Part shown: in pieces, positions 48,215 to 59,592 of the stretch
How the letters are laid out: every line of letters begins with the position of its first letter
Numbering within the stretch: the stretch's first letter is position 1
NCBI RefSeq assembly: GCF_945859685.1
Contig: NC_079147.1
Span: forward strand, 227,536,765-227,600,764
DNA length: 64,000 nt
Origin: Eupeodes corollae
Taxonomy: Eukaryota > Arthropoda > Insecta > Diptera > Syrphidae
Direction: 5' to 3'
The notes under the pieces: generated by a model
Seen by the model: the letters and a program-made list of their open reading frames with translations, nothing else
Told to the model about the DNA's origin: nothing
Databases searched by the model: none
Made by a program: the position numbers and the translations under genes

Positions 48215-48685
48215 GATTTTCAGAAAGGTAAAGATCTATACGAGCTCCAAAAGAACGAATGAGATCCCGTCATTGAGTGGTTTAACAAACGTTTCGATAC
48301 GAATATACAAATAACTCCCAGTATATCACCACCCACCGTCTCGGATGCGGATAAAATGAAAATATCTAAGTACATACTTCCTTTCACCCAGTAAAAGTGT
48401 TCAAGATTCAATTTTTTTTTAATTCGTGAAGTGCAAACATTCTCCTAAGGATTTTTCTTTGCCGTCGGTACCCTTGAGCAGCATATCAGCGCAGACAAGG
48501 CCGTAACACTAGCTCTTCTCGAAGAAGAGTTTCAACAGAACTTCTGAGGACGGGTGGAATGGGCTCACGACATGAACCAACAAGTACTAGAAGCTCGCTT
48601 GGCTGCGGCTATCTTCTTTGTTCACTTCAACCGGTCAGAACAATTCACCAAAGAGAAGCCAATTTTTGTAGAAAATATACGATCA
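48215..48685 (+). pseudogene. ATPAF2 (ATP12) pseudogene, 3' part
   Basis: ATPAF2 is a mitochondrial chaperone for the F1-ATPase alpha subunit. In one frame the sequence reads ELQKNE, a stop, then DPVIEWFNKRFDTN, SISPPTVSDADK, and, after scrambled sequence with stops, FFFAVGTLE, HISADKAVTLALLEEEFQQN, a stop, GRVEWAHD and LEARLAAAIFFVHFNRSEQF, ending at TAA before AATAAA (48690). Both internal stops are TGA where the family has Trp. A block of about ten residues is missing between GTLE and QHIS. The first half of the gene is absent and no intron is seen, so a retrocopy is possible, but no A tail or target duplication is clear. Confidence 0.75.
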
Positions 48686-48756
48686 AATCAATAAAAAACA
48701 AAACTGTTACAACAAAAATTAATTTTATTTAAAATATTTTTTTTTCTTTCACAACA

Positions 48757-49300
48757 AACTCAATCCAAAATACTGCTATTGCTTCTGTTGGCCAAATGTG
48801 CCTTCAGAGTCGCCATGTATTGTGGCCGTCCAAGCAGCTTATAGGTAGGGTTGAAAAGATTATAAACGATTTCGTGTAGGTCCTTATGGCTGGAGCAGAA
48901 AAGGTCAATTCGTAGTTCCAGATTCGTACCAAAATCACACTCGCCTGGCTTGTCCAAAGCCATGAGGATATTCTTGATGTTGGCAACGCTATCCATCAAT
49001 GGGTGATAGTTTTGGTTTTTTTTCACTGGAACAACGATTCCCACATTGTGGAATATTTTGGCTAAAATTTTTCTAGCTCGCTGCGACTAAGCCTCCTTTC
49101 ATACTTATTCTCCTCCACAAATTAACTTATCGTCTTTCTCATATCTCCCAAATCTTGTGATTGAACGGAGTTACCGGAAAGTCTTTCTCCAGGTAGTAAG
49201 CGAAAGCGTCGAACATATTTGTGGCGACGAATTGGAAGACGCATTCCTTGGAAACGTCATTAATGAAATAGGGCAGGATTTAAGAGGAGATCCCTGTAAA
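48757..49300 (-). pseudogene. Unidentified protein-coding relic, frameshifted
   Basis: Minus-strand pieces look like one protein: NMFDAFAYYLEKDFPVTPFN (about 49210-49150), FVEENKYERRLSRSELEK (about 49115-49060, other frame), then ILAKIFHNVGIVVPVKKN and a clean run with LMDSVANIKNILMALDKPGE, LRIDLFCSSHKDLHEIVY and LGRPQYMATLKAHLANR to a stop at 48760. An AATAAA signal follows on that strand. At least one stop and two frameshifts occur. I do not recognise the family. It converges on the ATPAF2 pseudogene. The plus-strand frame at 49157-49399 is probably its shadow. Confidence 0.55.
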
Positions 49301-49384
49301 AATTGGCCTTTAAGTTTTGAATATGAAAATGAACCTATTGAAGAAGCTTTTGTTCTTGGGGAAATGTTTCCAGTTGATCAATTA

Positions 49385-50340
49385 TCAGCGTTTCCATGAT
49401 TGAGGAAAGTAGAGGCGTAAATACAATTAGACGATAGTAAGATGGAGGGGAGCATTCGCCTTTTCTAGGGACAGGCTTTATAAATGCTGTTTTCCATCCG
49501 CTCGCAAAGATATCTGTAAAGTAGGAAAGATAAAAAAAGCTTACCTAGTGGTTTTAATGCGTTGAAGAACACCTTTTCAGAACTATAAGAGCCTAGTATC
49601 CGGGCCAGCAGATTTGTGTATGTCAAGATTTTTCGCACTAGCTATAAAATCGTTCACGCTCTCAAATACAGGAGGTTTGTAGACACTGGTAGCTTGAAAC
49701 AAATGTCCAGAAATGGTTACTATACCTTTGGGACATTGTAATACTTTTTTGCCGTAATTTCTATTCATGGAATAATTTGCTTCTACGAATATGACCTCTA
49801 CAAGTCTTTCTAGCTTTTTTTAACTTTGTCCGGTTTTCTTTAATAGGGTTGGCTTTTTAGCAACAGAAACTCACACCTCGACCTCTGACCCTTTTAACAT
49901 CTTTTAAGCTAGAATAAAACAATGAGTCTTCCTAAGTTTTGATTGATTTTTCTATATTCGGGATAAAATTTCCTATTCCCTAAAGCACTAATTTTGTATT
50001 TGAGGCCTTCCCAGTTGGCTTTCTAATATTACTAAACGGTTCACGTTGGAGTGTTTTCTTCGACTGAGTTATTTTGGGCATAAGAAATTGGCAGCTAAGA
50101 AAAAATGGTCTGTACCTCCCAAAGGCGTTAATACACTGATTGCATATTTATTGAGGTAAGAAATAAGTCATAAGGGTGTTGACGAATTGTCCTACAACGT
50201 CAGGAAATCGAGTTGGATCGTTAGATGATTTAATTTAGCAAAGACTCTTCAACATGCCTTCATTTGGGTGTTGTCTGGCGAAGCATAGAAGAATTCTATT
50301 TTCTCGAAACAATAATCAACGGCTCCATTTGAATTTGAAA
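49385..50340 (-). mobile_element. LINE-A copy 3, decayed
   Basis: Minus-strand frames read NDFIASAKNLDIHKSAGPD (about 49660-49600) and then FASGWKTAFIKPVPRKGEC, SPPSYYRLIVFTPLLS and IMETLIIDQLETFP (about 49510-49385), the same RT start as the copies at 2590 and 56239. Upstream to about 50340 are shorter fragments (FEKIEFFYASPDNTQ) that fit the linker after an endonuclease. The copy stops inside the RT. It lies just downstream of mei-9 in the same orientation. Confidence 0.7.
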
Positions 50341-50433
50341 ATAATCGTATTCTACATCTTAATTTAGTTTGTAACTTATTATACTTTTAAATCTTTCAAC
50401 AAATTTTATATCAATACAACAAAAACTTATTTT

Positions 50434-50439
50434 TTTATT
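50434..50439 (-). promoter_or_regulatory. Polyadenylation signal of mei-9
   Basis: AATAAA on the minus strand, about 20 bp past the stop codon at 50458-50460. Confidence 0.6.
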
Positions 50440-50457
50440 TCATGTTATAATTTTATG

Positions 50458-53400
50458 TTATACACGTTTCCAACTGCTCCTTCCACGTCCTCCTCTTCCG
50501 AATTTCGATTGAAAAGGTTTTGAGGATCCTGGGCCTGATGTGACCTGCTCGTCCTTTTGTGGTAAATGAGCAACATGCAAAATGTCATAAAGCATTTTTC
50601 CATTTGCTTGTGATTCAACAAGTTCTGATAGCTCAGCCTAAAACAGAATATTATTAAAAATCAATTAATTAGAAAAGGATTAAGATTAAGTGTGAATTAA
50701 GTTTAAAAATTGATTATGTTTTTCAGCAGCTGAGTCGGGCAGGTCTGAGCTCTAAACTAAGCTAAAAAGATTGACACTGTTTAGAGTTTCATGACTCAAA
50801 AAAATGTTCTTATCGTTTGGTAAATTAATAATTTATTGAGCGCATCATCAAATTGATATAAGTACAAAATAAATGCGTTCTAAACCAATTATGCAAATCA
50901 AACAACTATTGCTTGTAAATTCATGACACTTGAAAAACTAACTTTTTGCCTTGGTCAAAATTTATTCAAGGAATGAAATTGACTACAAATGAAGTCCCTT
51001 ATGTTGCCTGAACCTGCCCAATGTATACAAAAGCTTAAGTTAACTCACTTAGAAGGATGATAAACAACGATGTTTTGAGCTCAAGAGTGTTATCTCAAAT
51101 AAAAGCTGAGCTGTGAGCTAAGCAATAGATTCTATATACCATCATTGAATAATTACATTTGTAATTATTCAATGATAATTACATTTGTAATTATTCAATG
51201 ATACCATACATTCTTTTACATATATTCAATTTACTCAGCTTGACTTTGAAGTAATAAAATACATATTTATTTTACCTGAGATTTAGCCAATAATTGCTTT
51301 AGATTTCCTCCATTCCGCATAACTGTGTGTATATTTCTTGAATTAATACCCGGCAAACGTAGCATAAAATCAAAAATACTCGAATTGAATTTATCCAATA
51401 CATCGACACTTCCTCCAGCTTCTTCTGAACCAATTGCAGCTGCAGTTTTTGGATCGGGTTCTGGTTTTCCCAGTTTTAGTTCTTCAAATAATTGAGCTGT
51501 AGCATAGGGACTTGGGGACCAAATAAGTCGCAATTTCGGAAAGTGTATAGTCAAAAGCTGGAGTTTTTTAACAATATCAGCATTTGTTGTCGTAGTATTA
51601 GCCGACAACATATACTTGCCCTGCAAGTGAAATGGTTTGTTTTGATCGAATTCGATTAGTAGAATTGGTTTTGTGTAGTGGCGTTGCATTTGAATACACT
51701 GATTGTACAAACGACCTGAGTTCAAAGAACCAATCAGATCCGATATGGATTTTCTTTCAACACAAATCTCTGGAGTAAGAATATAATCACCAATCTAGAA
51801 AATAAGACAGAAAAAGAACTCAGATAAGTTATTTAAAGAAAAAAAGATGTCATCCTGAAAAATTAAAAACTAACAATAATTGTAACCGGAAGGACTTCAA
51901 TCCCCCGTTTATGAATCAAACAAGGCAAGTCCGAACGAAATTCTCTCATGTCAACTATAATTTTTGGTGATTCAAGAATAGCATCAACCTGGCCGCCGGC
52001 TTTCCTTGTAGTTGCATTGCTTTCCTCTTCGACGTGTTTATAATGCTTGAGCAAGACAAATGCCTCATCAGTTTTACCATCTTGATACTCTGGGATAACC
52101 ATTTTCTAATCAGTAAATTAAAGTTAAATTTAAGTTTTTAAATAAAACAATAAAAACAACTTTACACTTTTGGTATCTATAATAAGTTCAAAAGCCTGTT
52201 TCTCCCTTCGTAGACTTGTTAAATAAGACTGCTCTTCAACCGTTTGGGCATGAATCAAAAAATAAACCTTTAACCTCTCGACTATCGGTCGTCGCAGACG
52301 TGCTTCGTAAACCTCTAATTGCCTAATTGCTGCAATATTACAATGATACATGATCACATAATGTGGTTCGATCTCAGCTAATATTTTATCCAAAGCCATC
52401 ACTCCATCTCGTTCAGTCTTAAATGTTTGAATACAAATCAGAGGTTGTTTGTTTGTGGCAACTGTTGCTGTAATATCCAGGTTTTCCATCTAAAATACAA
52501 GTATTGTTATTTTTAAATGCAAACTTAAGATTTCACTGTTCATTACATACCTCTGGAAAGGGTTCAAAAACTGAGTTGTCCATTGTAGGCTCTTCAACTT
52601 CCTCTTCGCTATCGTCTCCTCCACCAACCAACAAGTCCAACTTATCGGTTTCTTGTTGCGTCATAGTTAACATATAACTTTCTTGGAAAACTTCTTCATC
52701 AGGATGAATATCATTTTTAAGTAATTGTGTGAGCTCATTTTCTTCTTCTTCTACGTCTTGTGTTGGAGGTTGGTTGTTTTTTGGTGTTTCTTGAGTTTTC
52801 TTCGTTGAAAAACTGGAACTTTTTGCTTCGGGAATTTTGATGTTTTGTACTTTCTGATAGGATTTTGATAGTTTTCCAATTGGAATATCATTTCTCATTG
52901 CTGTATAGAGAAGGAATCTTTCGCCTCCTCCGGTTAACATTTGTCTCAGTTGATAGCAAGTTCTTGAATCTTGACACAAGATAAGTACTTTTGGTGGGGA
53001 AATATTTTTGGGTTTTGTTTTTTTCATGTCGGTGGGTATTTCAGTTTTTAAAATTTCTGTTAATATTTTCCATTTTGGACATGGTTCTGGATTGAATTCT
53101 TTAAGAAGGAAAATGCAATTTAAATTTATTAATTTATAAATTTATGTTGAAACGCACCGCCTTTGTCGTTGTATACACGATCCTTAGCTGTCATGAACAT
53201 GTGCTCTGCGGAATCAAGTAGAACCCAACCAGAGTTGCTGAGAGCATATTCGGTTGTTCTGTAGCGTTTTATGAGTGCATAGGCGCTTACAGAGTCATTG
53301 TAGATGGTAGAACTAAAAAAAGAATATTATTGATAAGAAGGTTTCTTCATTATTAAACAAACAATTTGTCTCTCTGGTTTTTTAAATAGCATTAGCGAGT

Positions 53401-56400
53401 CTTTTTGCACTTCATTAAACACATCAGTTACTTGGATTTTCTTAAATTTAAAACTCCAAATAACAGAAAATGACTCAACTACGCCTGCTTTTTTTGCTCT
53501 TCTGTGTTTGGTCATTGACCAACTTAAAAAAAATTGTACAAGTTTATATTTGGATTAGGGAAATCATTGAGATGGCTCCAAACAAAGTAAGAAACTGGGT
53601 TAATTAGAGCAAAACTGAAGTGATGCTCTTTACTACCATAACTAAAACCACTCTACCCTGACTGAACGGTCAAATCCAGTACTTGTCTCCCAGTGCTAAG
53701 AGTTACTCAAGAACGCACATGCTTGCATTGCCTTTTACGCCTGTATTTAATATTGGTAAAAAGCGTTGTACGACCTATTTTGTCATATGGATTGATTTTT
53801 TGACGACCTGCATTTAACATGAAATACAAAATCGAGAAAATAGAAAGGTTTTAACAATAGCTAGAGTCGGCATTACAGGGGCCCTTAGTTCCTGCCCAAC
53901 AGATGCCTTAAATGTTATTTATCACCTACTACCAGTAGATCTTTACATTGAATACTTAGTTTTGTGCAGGGCAATAAGACTTAAAGAATAATATTGTTGG
54001 TTTTCTAGACATCGACTACTGCACCCCTGGTTGGATTTTAAAGTCATGTTACGACTGTCTTGAGCGCGTTGGTGATAGCATCCTCGCTATTGTTTTGAAG
54101 AAGTGTTTATCAACGCTGGCAAAACTATGCGTAAGCTTTTTTATCTGTCCTACTTTTTAGATCTCGGAAGATTCACTCGACAAATCCAACCATGCATAGT
54201 TGTCTTTAACTTAACTTTTCCTCAAGGTCTTGTTACAAAAGAAAAATTGACATGGGCTCTGAATAGTTTCGAACCTTATAAATCTCCAGGTCCAGATCAA
54301 ATCGTACCAGCTGAGCTACAATATATCATCGATATAACTTTGCCCATCATTGAGATGATCTTCAAAAGTTGTCTAGATCTGGAGAGAAGTAAAGGTAGTT
54401 TTCATTCCCAAGGCGGGGAAATGCTCGCATGTCAACCCTAAAGATCTAAGAGCTATTAGCCTATCATCTAAACAGCAGGATCATCAACATCAAGTTGGGT
54501 GATTTTTGCACAAAAAGGTCTGTCAGTAGAGGCACTCCGTAAGATGGTGTTCTGTCCCCTCTCCTGTGGAATATAGTGTTTAAGGAATGCTAATATCCCT
54601 TGAGAGGGAAGGCTGCAGCGTGATTGCGTATGCCGATTATGTTGCTATCGCCGTCACAGGAGAACATCCTAATACACTGGGAGACCTCCTCCAAAACGCA
54701 CTCAATATGCTCACTAGATGGGCTGATCACTGCGGACTTAGTATTAATCCTCAAAAAACAGACATTGTCCTTTTTACACGGAAATACCAGATCCCAGTAA
54801 TTGTACCTCCTTCAATAAAAGGTGTACCACTGATTTTTACCAATGAAGCAAAATATCTTGGTCTGATATTGGACAAAAAATTAAGTTGGAAACCTTATAT
54901 TCAGGAAAGAGTTAAAAAAGCTACAGTAGCTCTTTTCCTTTGCAAGAAAGCCATAGGAAGCAAATGGGGTTTTCAACCTCGCATAACCTATTGGCTATAC
55001 ACATCGGTCATCCGATCTTATGTACGGGCTTGCAGTATGGTGGACTGCACTGGAGAAAGTCATATACTACGACAAACTCGGCAGAGTCCAACGCTCTGCA
55101 TGTCTCTGCATAAGCGGGGCATTGAGAACCACACCCTCAGCAGCGTTAGACACTCCTCCATCTGACACCTCTCGACATCTTCAGCAAACAAGTGGCAACG
55201 AGTGCGAGTGCAGCTATAAGACTTAACTCCTCATCTCAATGGACCAACAAAAATGTAGGGCACTTCATCATTTTGAACCTTTTTGGTTCTATACCAAAGT
55301 GAATAGACTACACTATTCCAAAACCCCAATTTGGAAAAATACTTCCAGATATTTATTCCATCCAGAGATGAATGGGAAGACAAAAAACTCCTGGATGACA
55401 AAAGCATTAATTTTTATACAGATGGATACAAGAGGATACAAATGAGGGAGTTGGTAGTGGTGTGTACTCAAAAAAGCTTAATCTAAGAGGTTCTCTCCTG
55501 GCTAAGAGAAAACGTAATATCAACTTCTGATATCCGCTTCTTCTCTGACAGTCAGGCTGCTGTTAAATTTCTTCACGGTGTCTCAACCAAATCTCAAACG
55601 GCCCTCGATTGTCGATCGTCTCTAATGGAGATGGCGCAGCAATTTTACATTCACCTCTGTTGGGTGCCGAGCCACAGAGACATCGCAGAAAGTTGTAGAG
55701 CCGATGAAATCCCTAAAAATGGAACCGTAATACTTATTTGTAGAGAAGCTACATGTAAACTTCTGCTAAAAGAAACAGCTTTTACAAAAACAAACTCTAG
55801 GTGGTACATATGGCCTTCACTGAACCTAAAGCGCCCTAAAGACTTGTTTTCTCAAAGCAGACTTCATATTAGCTCCCTAATAGGTGTCCTTGCGGGAGAC
55901 TGTCTTATATTCAGACACGCAATACGACTTGGTGTAGCCTCAAATGACTTCTGCAGGAGATGTATGGCCGAGGAAACAGAGAAAACAACTTCTCGCTTTC
56001 TCTGCACTTGCCCTGCTCTTACACTAAGACGCAAACTTCATCTGGGAGACTACTCTTTTGATAATCCCAGTGCACTAGCTAAAAAGGAAATCAAATATCT
56101 TCTTCGCTTTATAAAAAGCTCAAAATGGTTCGACTAGTAAGAAGTAATTCTCTAGATTCATGTGGTATCACAATGGGGCTTTTATTTTGGCCTAAGTGCG
56201 TGGATTCTGAATCAGCAGCTACTTTAACCTAACCTAATTTAGGTCTTGTTCCGAGCGGATGGAAAACAGCATTTGACCAGCCAATCCGTAAAAAATGCGA
56301 CCGATTACACCTTCGACGGTTCTTTCCAGTATGATTTTAGCAGGAATAGGTCCACTGGTGATCTCATGGTTCATCTCACCGAGCATAGGAACAAAATTTA

Positions 56401-59400
56401 CATCGTTTTGGAAAAGTAAGATTATTGCACTTGATATTTCAAAAGCATTTGATAAGGTTTGGCATCAGGCTCTCCTATTGAACATGCGTGCTTTTGGTGT
56501 TCATATTCTTGAATCCCTCCTTCATCAAATTAGTAATTACCTTTCGGATCGTTAAATGTTCTGTTCTATCTATGATAACCTGTCTGCAACTTCTAATCCA
56601 TTAAATTGTTTGGCTGACGATAGTACTCTCAGCTTTTCCTATTCGTTCGCACACTCACATCCCTCTTCTTTGGATGTGCAACTTTAACGACAAAATATGT
56701 GCATCTGTCGGGAATTTTCTCGGAGTCCTTAAGTGTCTATTAAGTCTTTTCACCTTGCTTTGAATATCACTGATATTTAATCATAGTTAAGTTTAGACTA
56801 AAATTAAGCTGACTGTATAAAATTCTATTTTCAGAATTCCGAGCCTTAACGATGAAGGCATTTCGAATAGAGTCTTTGTTTTTCTGAATAATGCAGTAGA
56901 GTTGGTCTTTTAAATTACATTGGTTGTTCACATCAACATGCAAGGTTTCCCCACAAGTGTTGCCAATAGATTGCCATCTTTCATACCACCAGTCCTTATT
57001 CCTCAACTCATACAAAAGTAGTTTTTTTGAAAGCCTTGATTCTTCACAATGACGGCATACCTTTATTATAAAGTCAGCCTGTGACTTAAGTGTGTTTGTC
57101 AAGAGTTTTGGTAGGCGTATTTTGAGGGAGATTGAAGAGTTTTTTTATGAAATTCCTATGGAATTTCTCAATTCCCTCGTACTCAATTGACCCCCAAACT
57201 TGAGAAGCATAGCAAAGAGTTGATTTAACTACTGCATTGAATATCTTATATTTTGCAAATAAAATTATTCGTTTGTTGGAAAACAATTTTTTCCATGATA
57301 GGATTAAGCAAGCTTTGAGAGCTATTGGCCTTTTTTTCATTTTTGACTTCCCTGTATTAATTGTTAGTCCCTATCATAAATTGCATATGTTCTGGTGATT
57401 CAGAAAGTATGACAAGGTCATTTCTACTACGTCGTTTATAAACAGAGAAAACAACAATGAACGGAGGAGACAACCTTGTTTCACACCAATATTTGTCTCA
57501 AACCATTCCGATACCATCCCAAACTGCTGCATTTGTTTCAGTGTACATTTCTTTTATCACTCTTATGAAATTGGAAGATATGCCAAGTTGTGAGAGCTTA
57601 TAGAAGAGCGCATTTCTGTTAACCAGGTCGATGGCAGCTTTAAAGTCAACAAAAAATGAGTAAACGTTTTTGTTCCTGGAATGAAATGCTTTAACAATAA
57701 ATGACAGAGTAAATATCTGTTCAATGGTTGAATAATTTTTTCTTAAGCCAGCTTGAAGATCAGATAGAATATTTTTCCGTTCGACCCACTTTATAAGTTT
57801 AATAAAAGAAATTCCCTGTAATTTTCCAAAACTTCAAAAGGTCCTTTTTTGTGAATAGGAAACATTACAGACTTTAAAAAAAAAGAGGTGTTTTCAGCTG
57901 TGAAGAAAACTTTGTTGAACAGAATTTAAAGATTGTTAAAGAATGTAGGTGTAGCATTTTTAAAAAACTCATATGGAATCCCGTCTTTGCCTGGAGCTTT
58001 TCTATTCTTCGCATTTAGGATCACAGCTTATATTTACTCAATTGATATATCAGCGTCTTATGTGTCATCAACAGTTAATGGTTCAGCGTAGGAAAACATT
58101 AAATTAGAATTGTTGGAAAGAAAGAGCCTGAAGTGAGCAAATAGATCTTCAGCAGACTGGATATATCTATAACAAAAAACATTTTATCGTCACTGCAATA
58201 TGTCCCGGTCACTGGCGATAAAAGAGTGTGCACCAAAGTTAGACATCCCTTACAATACTCATTGCCAAAATTGTATGTTATTGTTTTGCCTGGCGAGTTC
58301 TATCTAAATATACTGACTAACTTTCCTCTTTGAACGCAATGGAATCCCTGTAAAGTCTATATGTATATAGTTACCATTTCTAAATCTACAGGTGTAACGA
58401 GTTTATGTTATCAAAACGACTCTTTCCAGCGCTAATTGAGTCGCGTAGAAAGGGCTTCTTGCGACTGCAATATCTACCAATCTAATATTACAAAAAAATA
58501 CTTACATCATCAAATTTCGCAAGACTTTTAGATCGGCAACAATTAACTTTGTCTGTGAATTCAATTGGTGCCAAATACAGTCCAGCTGAGCTTGCAAAAT
58601 CTTGTGAAAATGTTTCGTCACACAATTCTCAACGGTGATTTCATCCAAATCTACTGTACGGTTTATTCGTTTGATTTCCTTCACCAAATAATTCATAATG
58701 TCCAAAATATGACCCTGGATAGTGATCATCTTTTCAGACATTGGCACATGTAGTTCTACAGTTTGAGCTTCAAAACGTTTGAGAGATGCACGAACCAAAG
58801 CATGAAATCTTGGCCAGATGTATAATTCCTTGACAAAGAGATTCCTCATTGTTCGTTCGATTTGTGAATAACCAATTGTAAAAGCTTGTGGATTGCTGGA
58901 GAATGCCTTTATGAAGCCAGTTTTGTTTTTTTGTCGATACAGGCGAAGTGCAAACGCTTCCTGACAGGATTCAACTATGCTGTGAGCTCGCATCACAAAT
59001 ACACCGCTGATCAACTCAATGGGAATGCGATTCTTTAGCAAATCAACAACAAGAATCCGAGTGGATATGAATTGAATCCCACCTTCCAGATACACACGTT
59101 CCCTATAAGAACAAAGTTAAACTGGTGCTTTGTATGTATTTCTGTTGAAGTAACCTTTCAGCAGCTGTGTTTGCAACTTCATGGACGTATTTCTTGTCTA
59201 GCTTTGATTTGTAATAAGTCTCTTCCCAATCCGACGAGTTAATCACTAAGATCAAGTTACCGGCATCGCTGTATGCATTCATGATGTTGGTTATGACTTT
59301 ATCGTAAGAAAGGCCTCTAAAAAGAAGAAGTTCGTAATTTTAAACATAAAGATATGACATTGGAAACAAACTTTGCACAAACGACTAATCCATCTGATTG

Positions 59401-59592
59401 GACCATGTCAACGAACATTTGCCGCTCATAATCAAGAAGGACAATGTTCTTTTGGGTAAGGTATTCCTCTGCAGTGAGTACATTTGCTAAATCATTTTCT
59501 TCATTTGGTTTTGTATCAATTTTAGTTTGTGTTTGAGGCTCTTCTGGCTCTGGTTCTGGCTCGACTGTTTCATTTTGTTGCTCCGTGTCCAT
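50458..59592 (-). CDS. mei-9: mei-9 / XPF (ERCC4) structure-specific endonuclease, complete gene
   Basis: Catalytic subunit of the XPF-ERCC1 nuclease, which cuts 5' of lesions in nucleotide excision repair and, in flies, resolves meiotic recombination intermediates. Coding exons: 59592-59372, 59316-59155, 59102-58506, 53312-53158, 53098-52551, 52489-52166, 52105-51875, 51794-51276, 50637-50458. All introns are GT-AG, phases agree, and the joined length is 2937 bp (978 residues plus stop), near the fly protein. The N-terminal degenerate helicase module runs from VLLDYERQMFVDMVQSDGLV; the ATP-binding lysine motif is absent, as in XPF. A charged linker (about 590-670) precedes the nuclease domain with IIVDMREFRSDLPCLIH, GDYILTPE and VERKS (51750-51761), the metal-binding ERK motif. 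The helix-hairpin-helix has LPGINSRN. The C-terminus ends in an RG-rich tail (FGRGGRGRSS). The start is the ATG at 59590-59592, upstream of which the frame is not extended. Intact and presumably functional. Confidence 0.96.
51152..51203. repeat. Tandem duplication of a palindromic 26-mer in mei-9 intron 8
   Basis: Two identical copies, 51152-51177 and 51178-51203, each containing AATTACATTTGTAATT, a near-perfect palindrome, plus ATTCAATGAT. Together with ATTGAAT just upstream, the block can form a long hairpin. Confidence 0.85.
53570..54060 (+). mobile_element. LINE-D fragment 1 (RT C-terminal region)
   Basis: Frames read SKTEVMLFTT, LNGQIQYLSPSAK, PAFNMKYKIEKIER, ALNVI and YYQ...IFTLNT/DLYIEYLVLCRAIRLKE across shifts. 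This is the thumb and connection region that also follows the RT in LINE-D fragment 2. It lies upstream of that copy's RT start, so it comes from a separate insertion or a rearrangement. Confidence 0.6.
54100..56238 (+). mobile_element. LINE-D fragment 2: I/LOA-like LINE with RT and RNase H
   Basis: RT start SFEPYKSPGPDQIVPAELQ (54265-54320), a deletion after HVNPKDLRAISLSS (about 54425-54465), then VLSPLLWNIVFKECLISL, AYADYVAIAV (54625-54655; second catalytic Asp of YADD is Tyr), GLSINPQKTDIVLFTRKYQ, YLGLILDKKLSWKPYIQE and WWTALEKV. An RNase H domain follows with NFYTDGYK, FFSDSQAAVKFL (55535-55570), CWVPSHRDIAE (55655-55690) and ADE. The end has CRRCMAEETEKTTSRFLCTC (55950-56010). The 3' tail is TTTAACCTAACCTAATTTAG. 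RNase H after RT marks the I/LOA/R1 part of the LINE tree. Stops and frameshifts are present. Confidence 0.85.
56239..56700 (+). mobile_element. LINE-A copy 2, internally deleted
   Basis: Begins GGTCTTGTTCCGAGCGGATG, matching copy 1 at about 2606, then the two diverge by deletions. It retains NRSTGDLMVHLTEH, KIIALDISKAFDKVWHQALL, NMRAFGV, SNYLSDR (56355-56555) and, after a gap, NPLNCLADDSTLSFSYSFAH and DVQL (56595-56690). Two stops within the core. It starts exactly at the tail of LINE-D. Confidence 0.8.
56760..58130 (-). mobile_element. LINE-E: decayed reverse transcriptase, minus strand
   Basis: From right to left: AKNRKAPGKDGIPYEFFKNA (about 58010-57950), NKNVYSFFVDFKAAIDLVNR (57680-57620), KLSQLGISSNFIRVIKEMY, then IGVKQGCLLRSLLFSLFIND (57495-57435), a deletion over the YADD box, and FNAVVKSTLCYASQVWGS, FHRNFIKKLFNLPQNTP and a C-terminal region ending at 56767. 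The motif set resembles LINE-B. Frameshifts occur at least three times. Same strand as mei-9. Confidence 0.8.

Larger units (their letters stand above)
53313..58505 (-). other. mei-9 intron 3, 5.2 kb, filled with LINE fragments
   Basis: Donor AT|GTAAGT at 58505 and acceptor CTTTTTTTAG ending at 53313. The eight other gene parts are separated by introns mostly of 40-80 bp, but this one carries fragments of three LINE families in both orientations. The flanking exons keep their frame, so the insertions are tolerated. The frame at 53327-53515 is not supported as an exon. Confidence 0.85.

Noticed and set aside
49157..49399. Plus-strand 80-codon frame as a gene (SESVEHICGDELEDAFLGN)
   Set aside because: The opposite strand reads more like protein (FDAFAYYLEKDFPVTPFN) and continues into the relic at 48757-49300; the 3' end also overlaps LINE-A copy 3.
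53327..53515. Extra mei-9 exon in intron 3
   Set aside because: The joined nine exons already give the full XPF order with matching phases; this frame has no place in the family alignment.
56228..56245. Interstitial telomeric repeat (CCTAA)
   Set aside because: Only two units, and it lies at the 3' tail of LINE-D, so it is more likely the element's tail.
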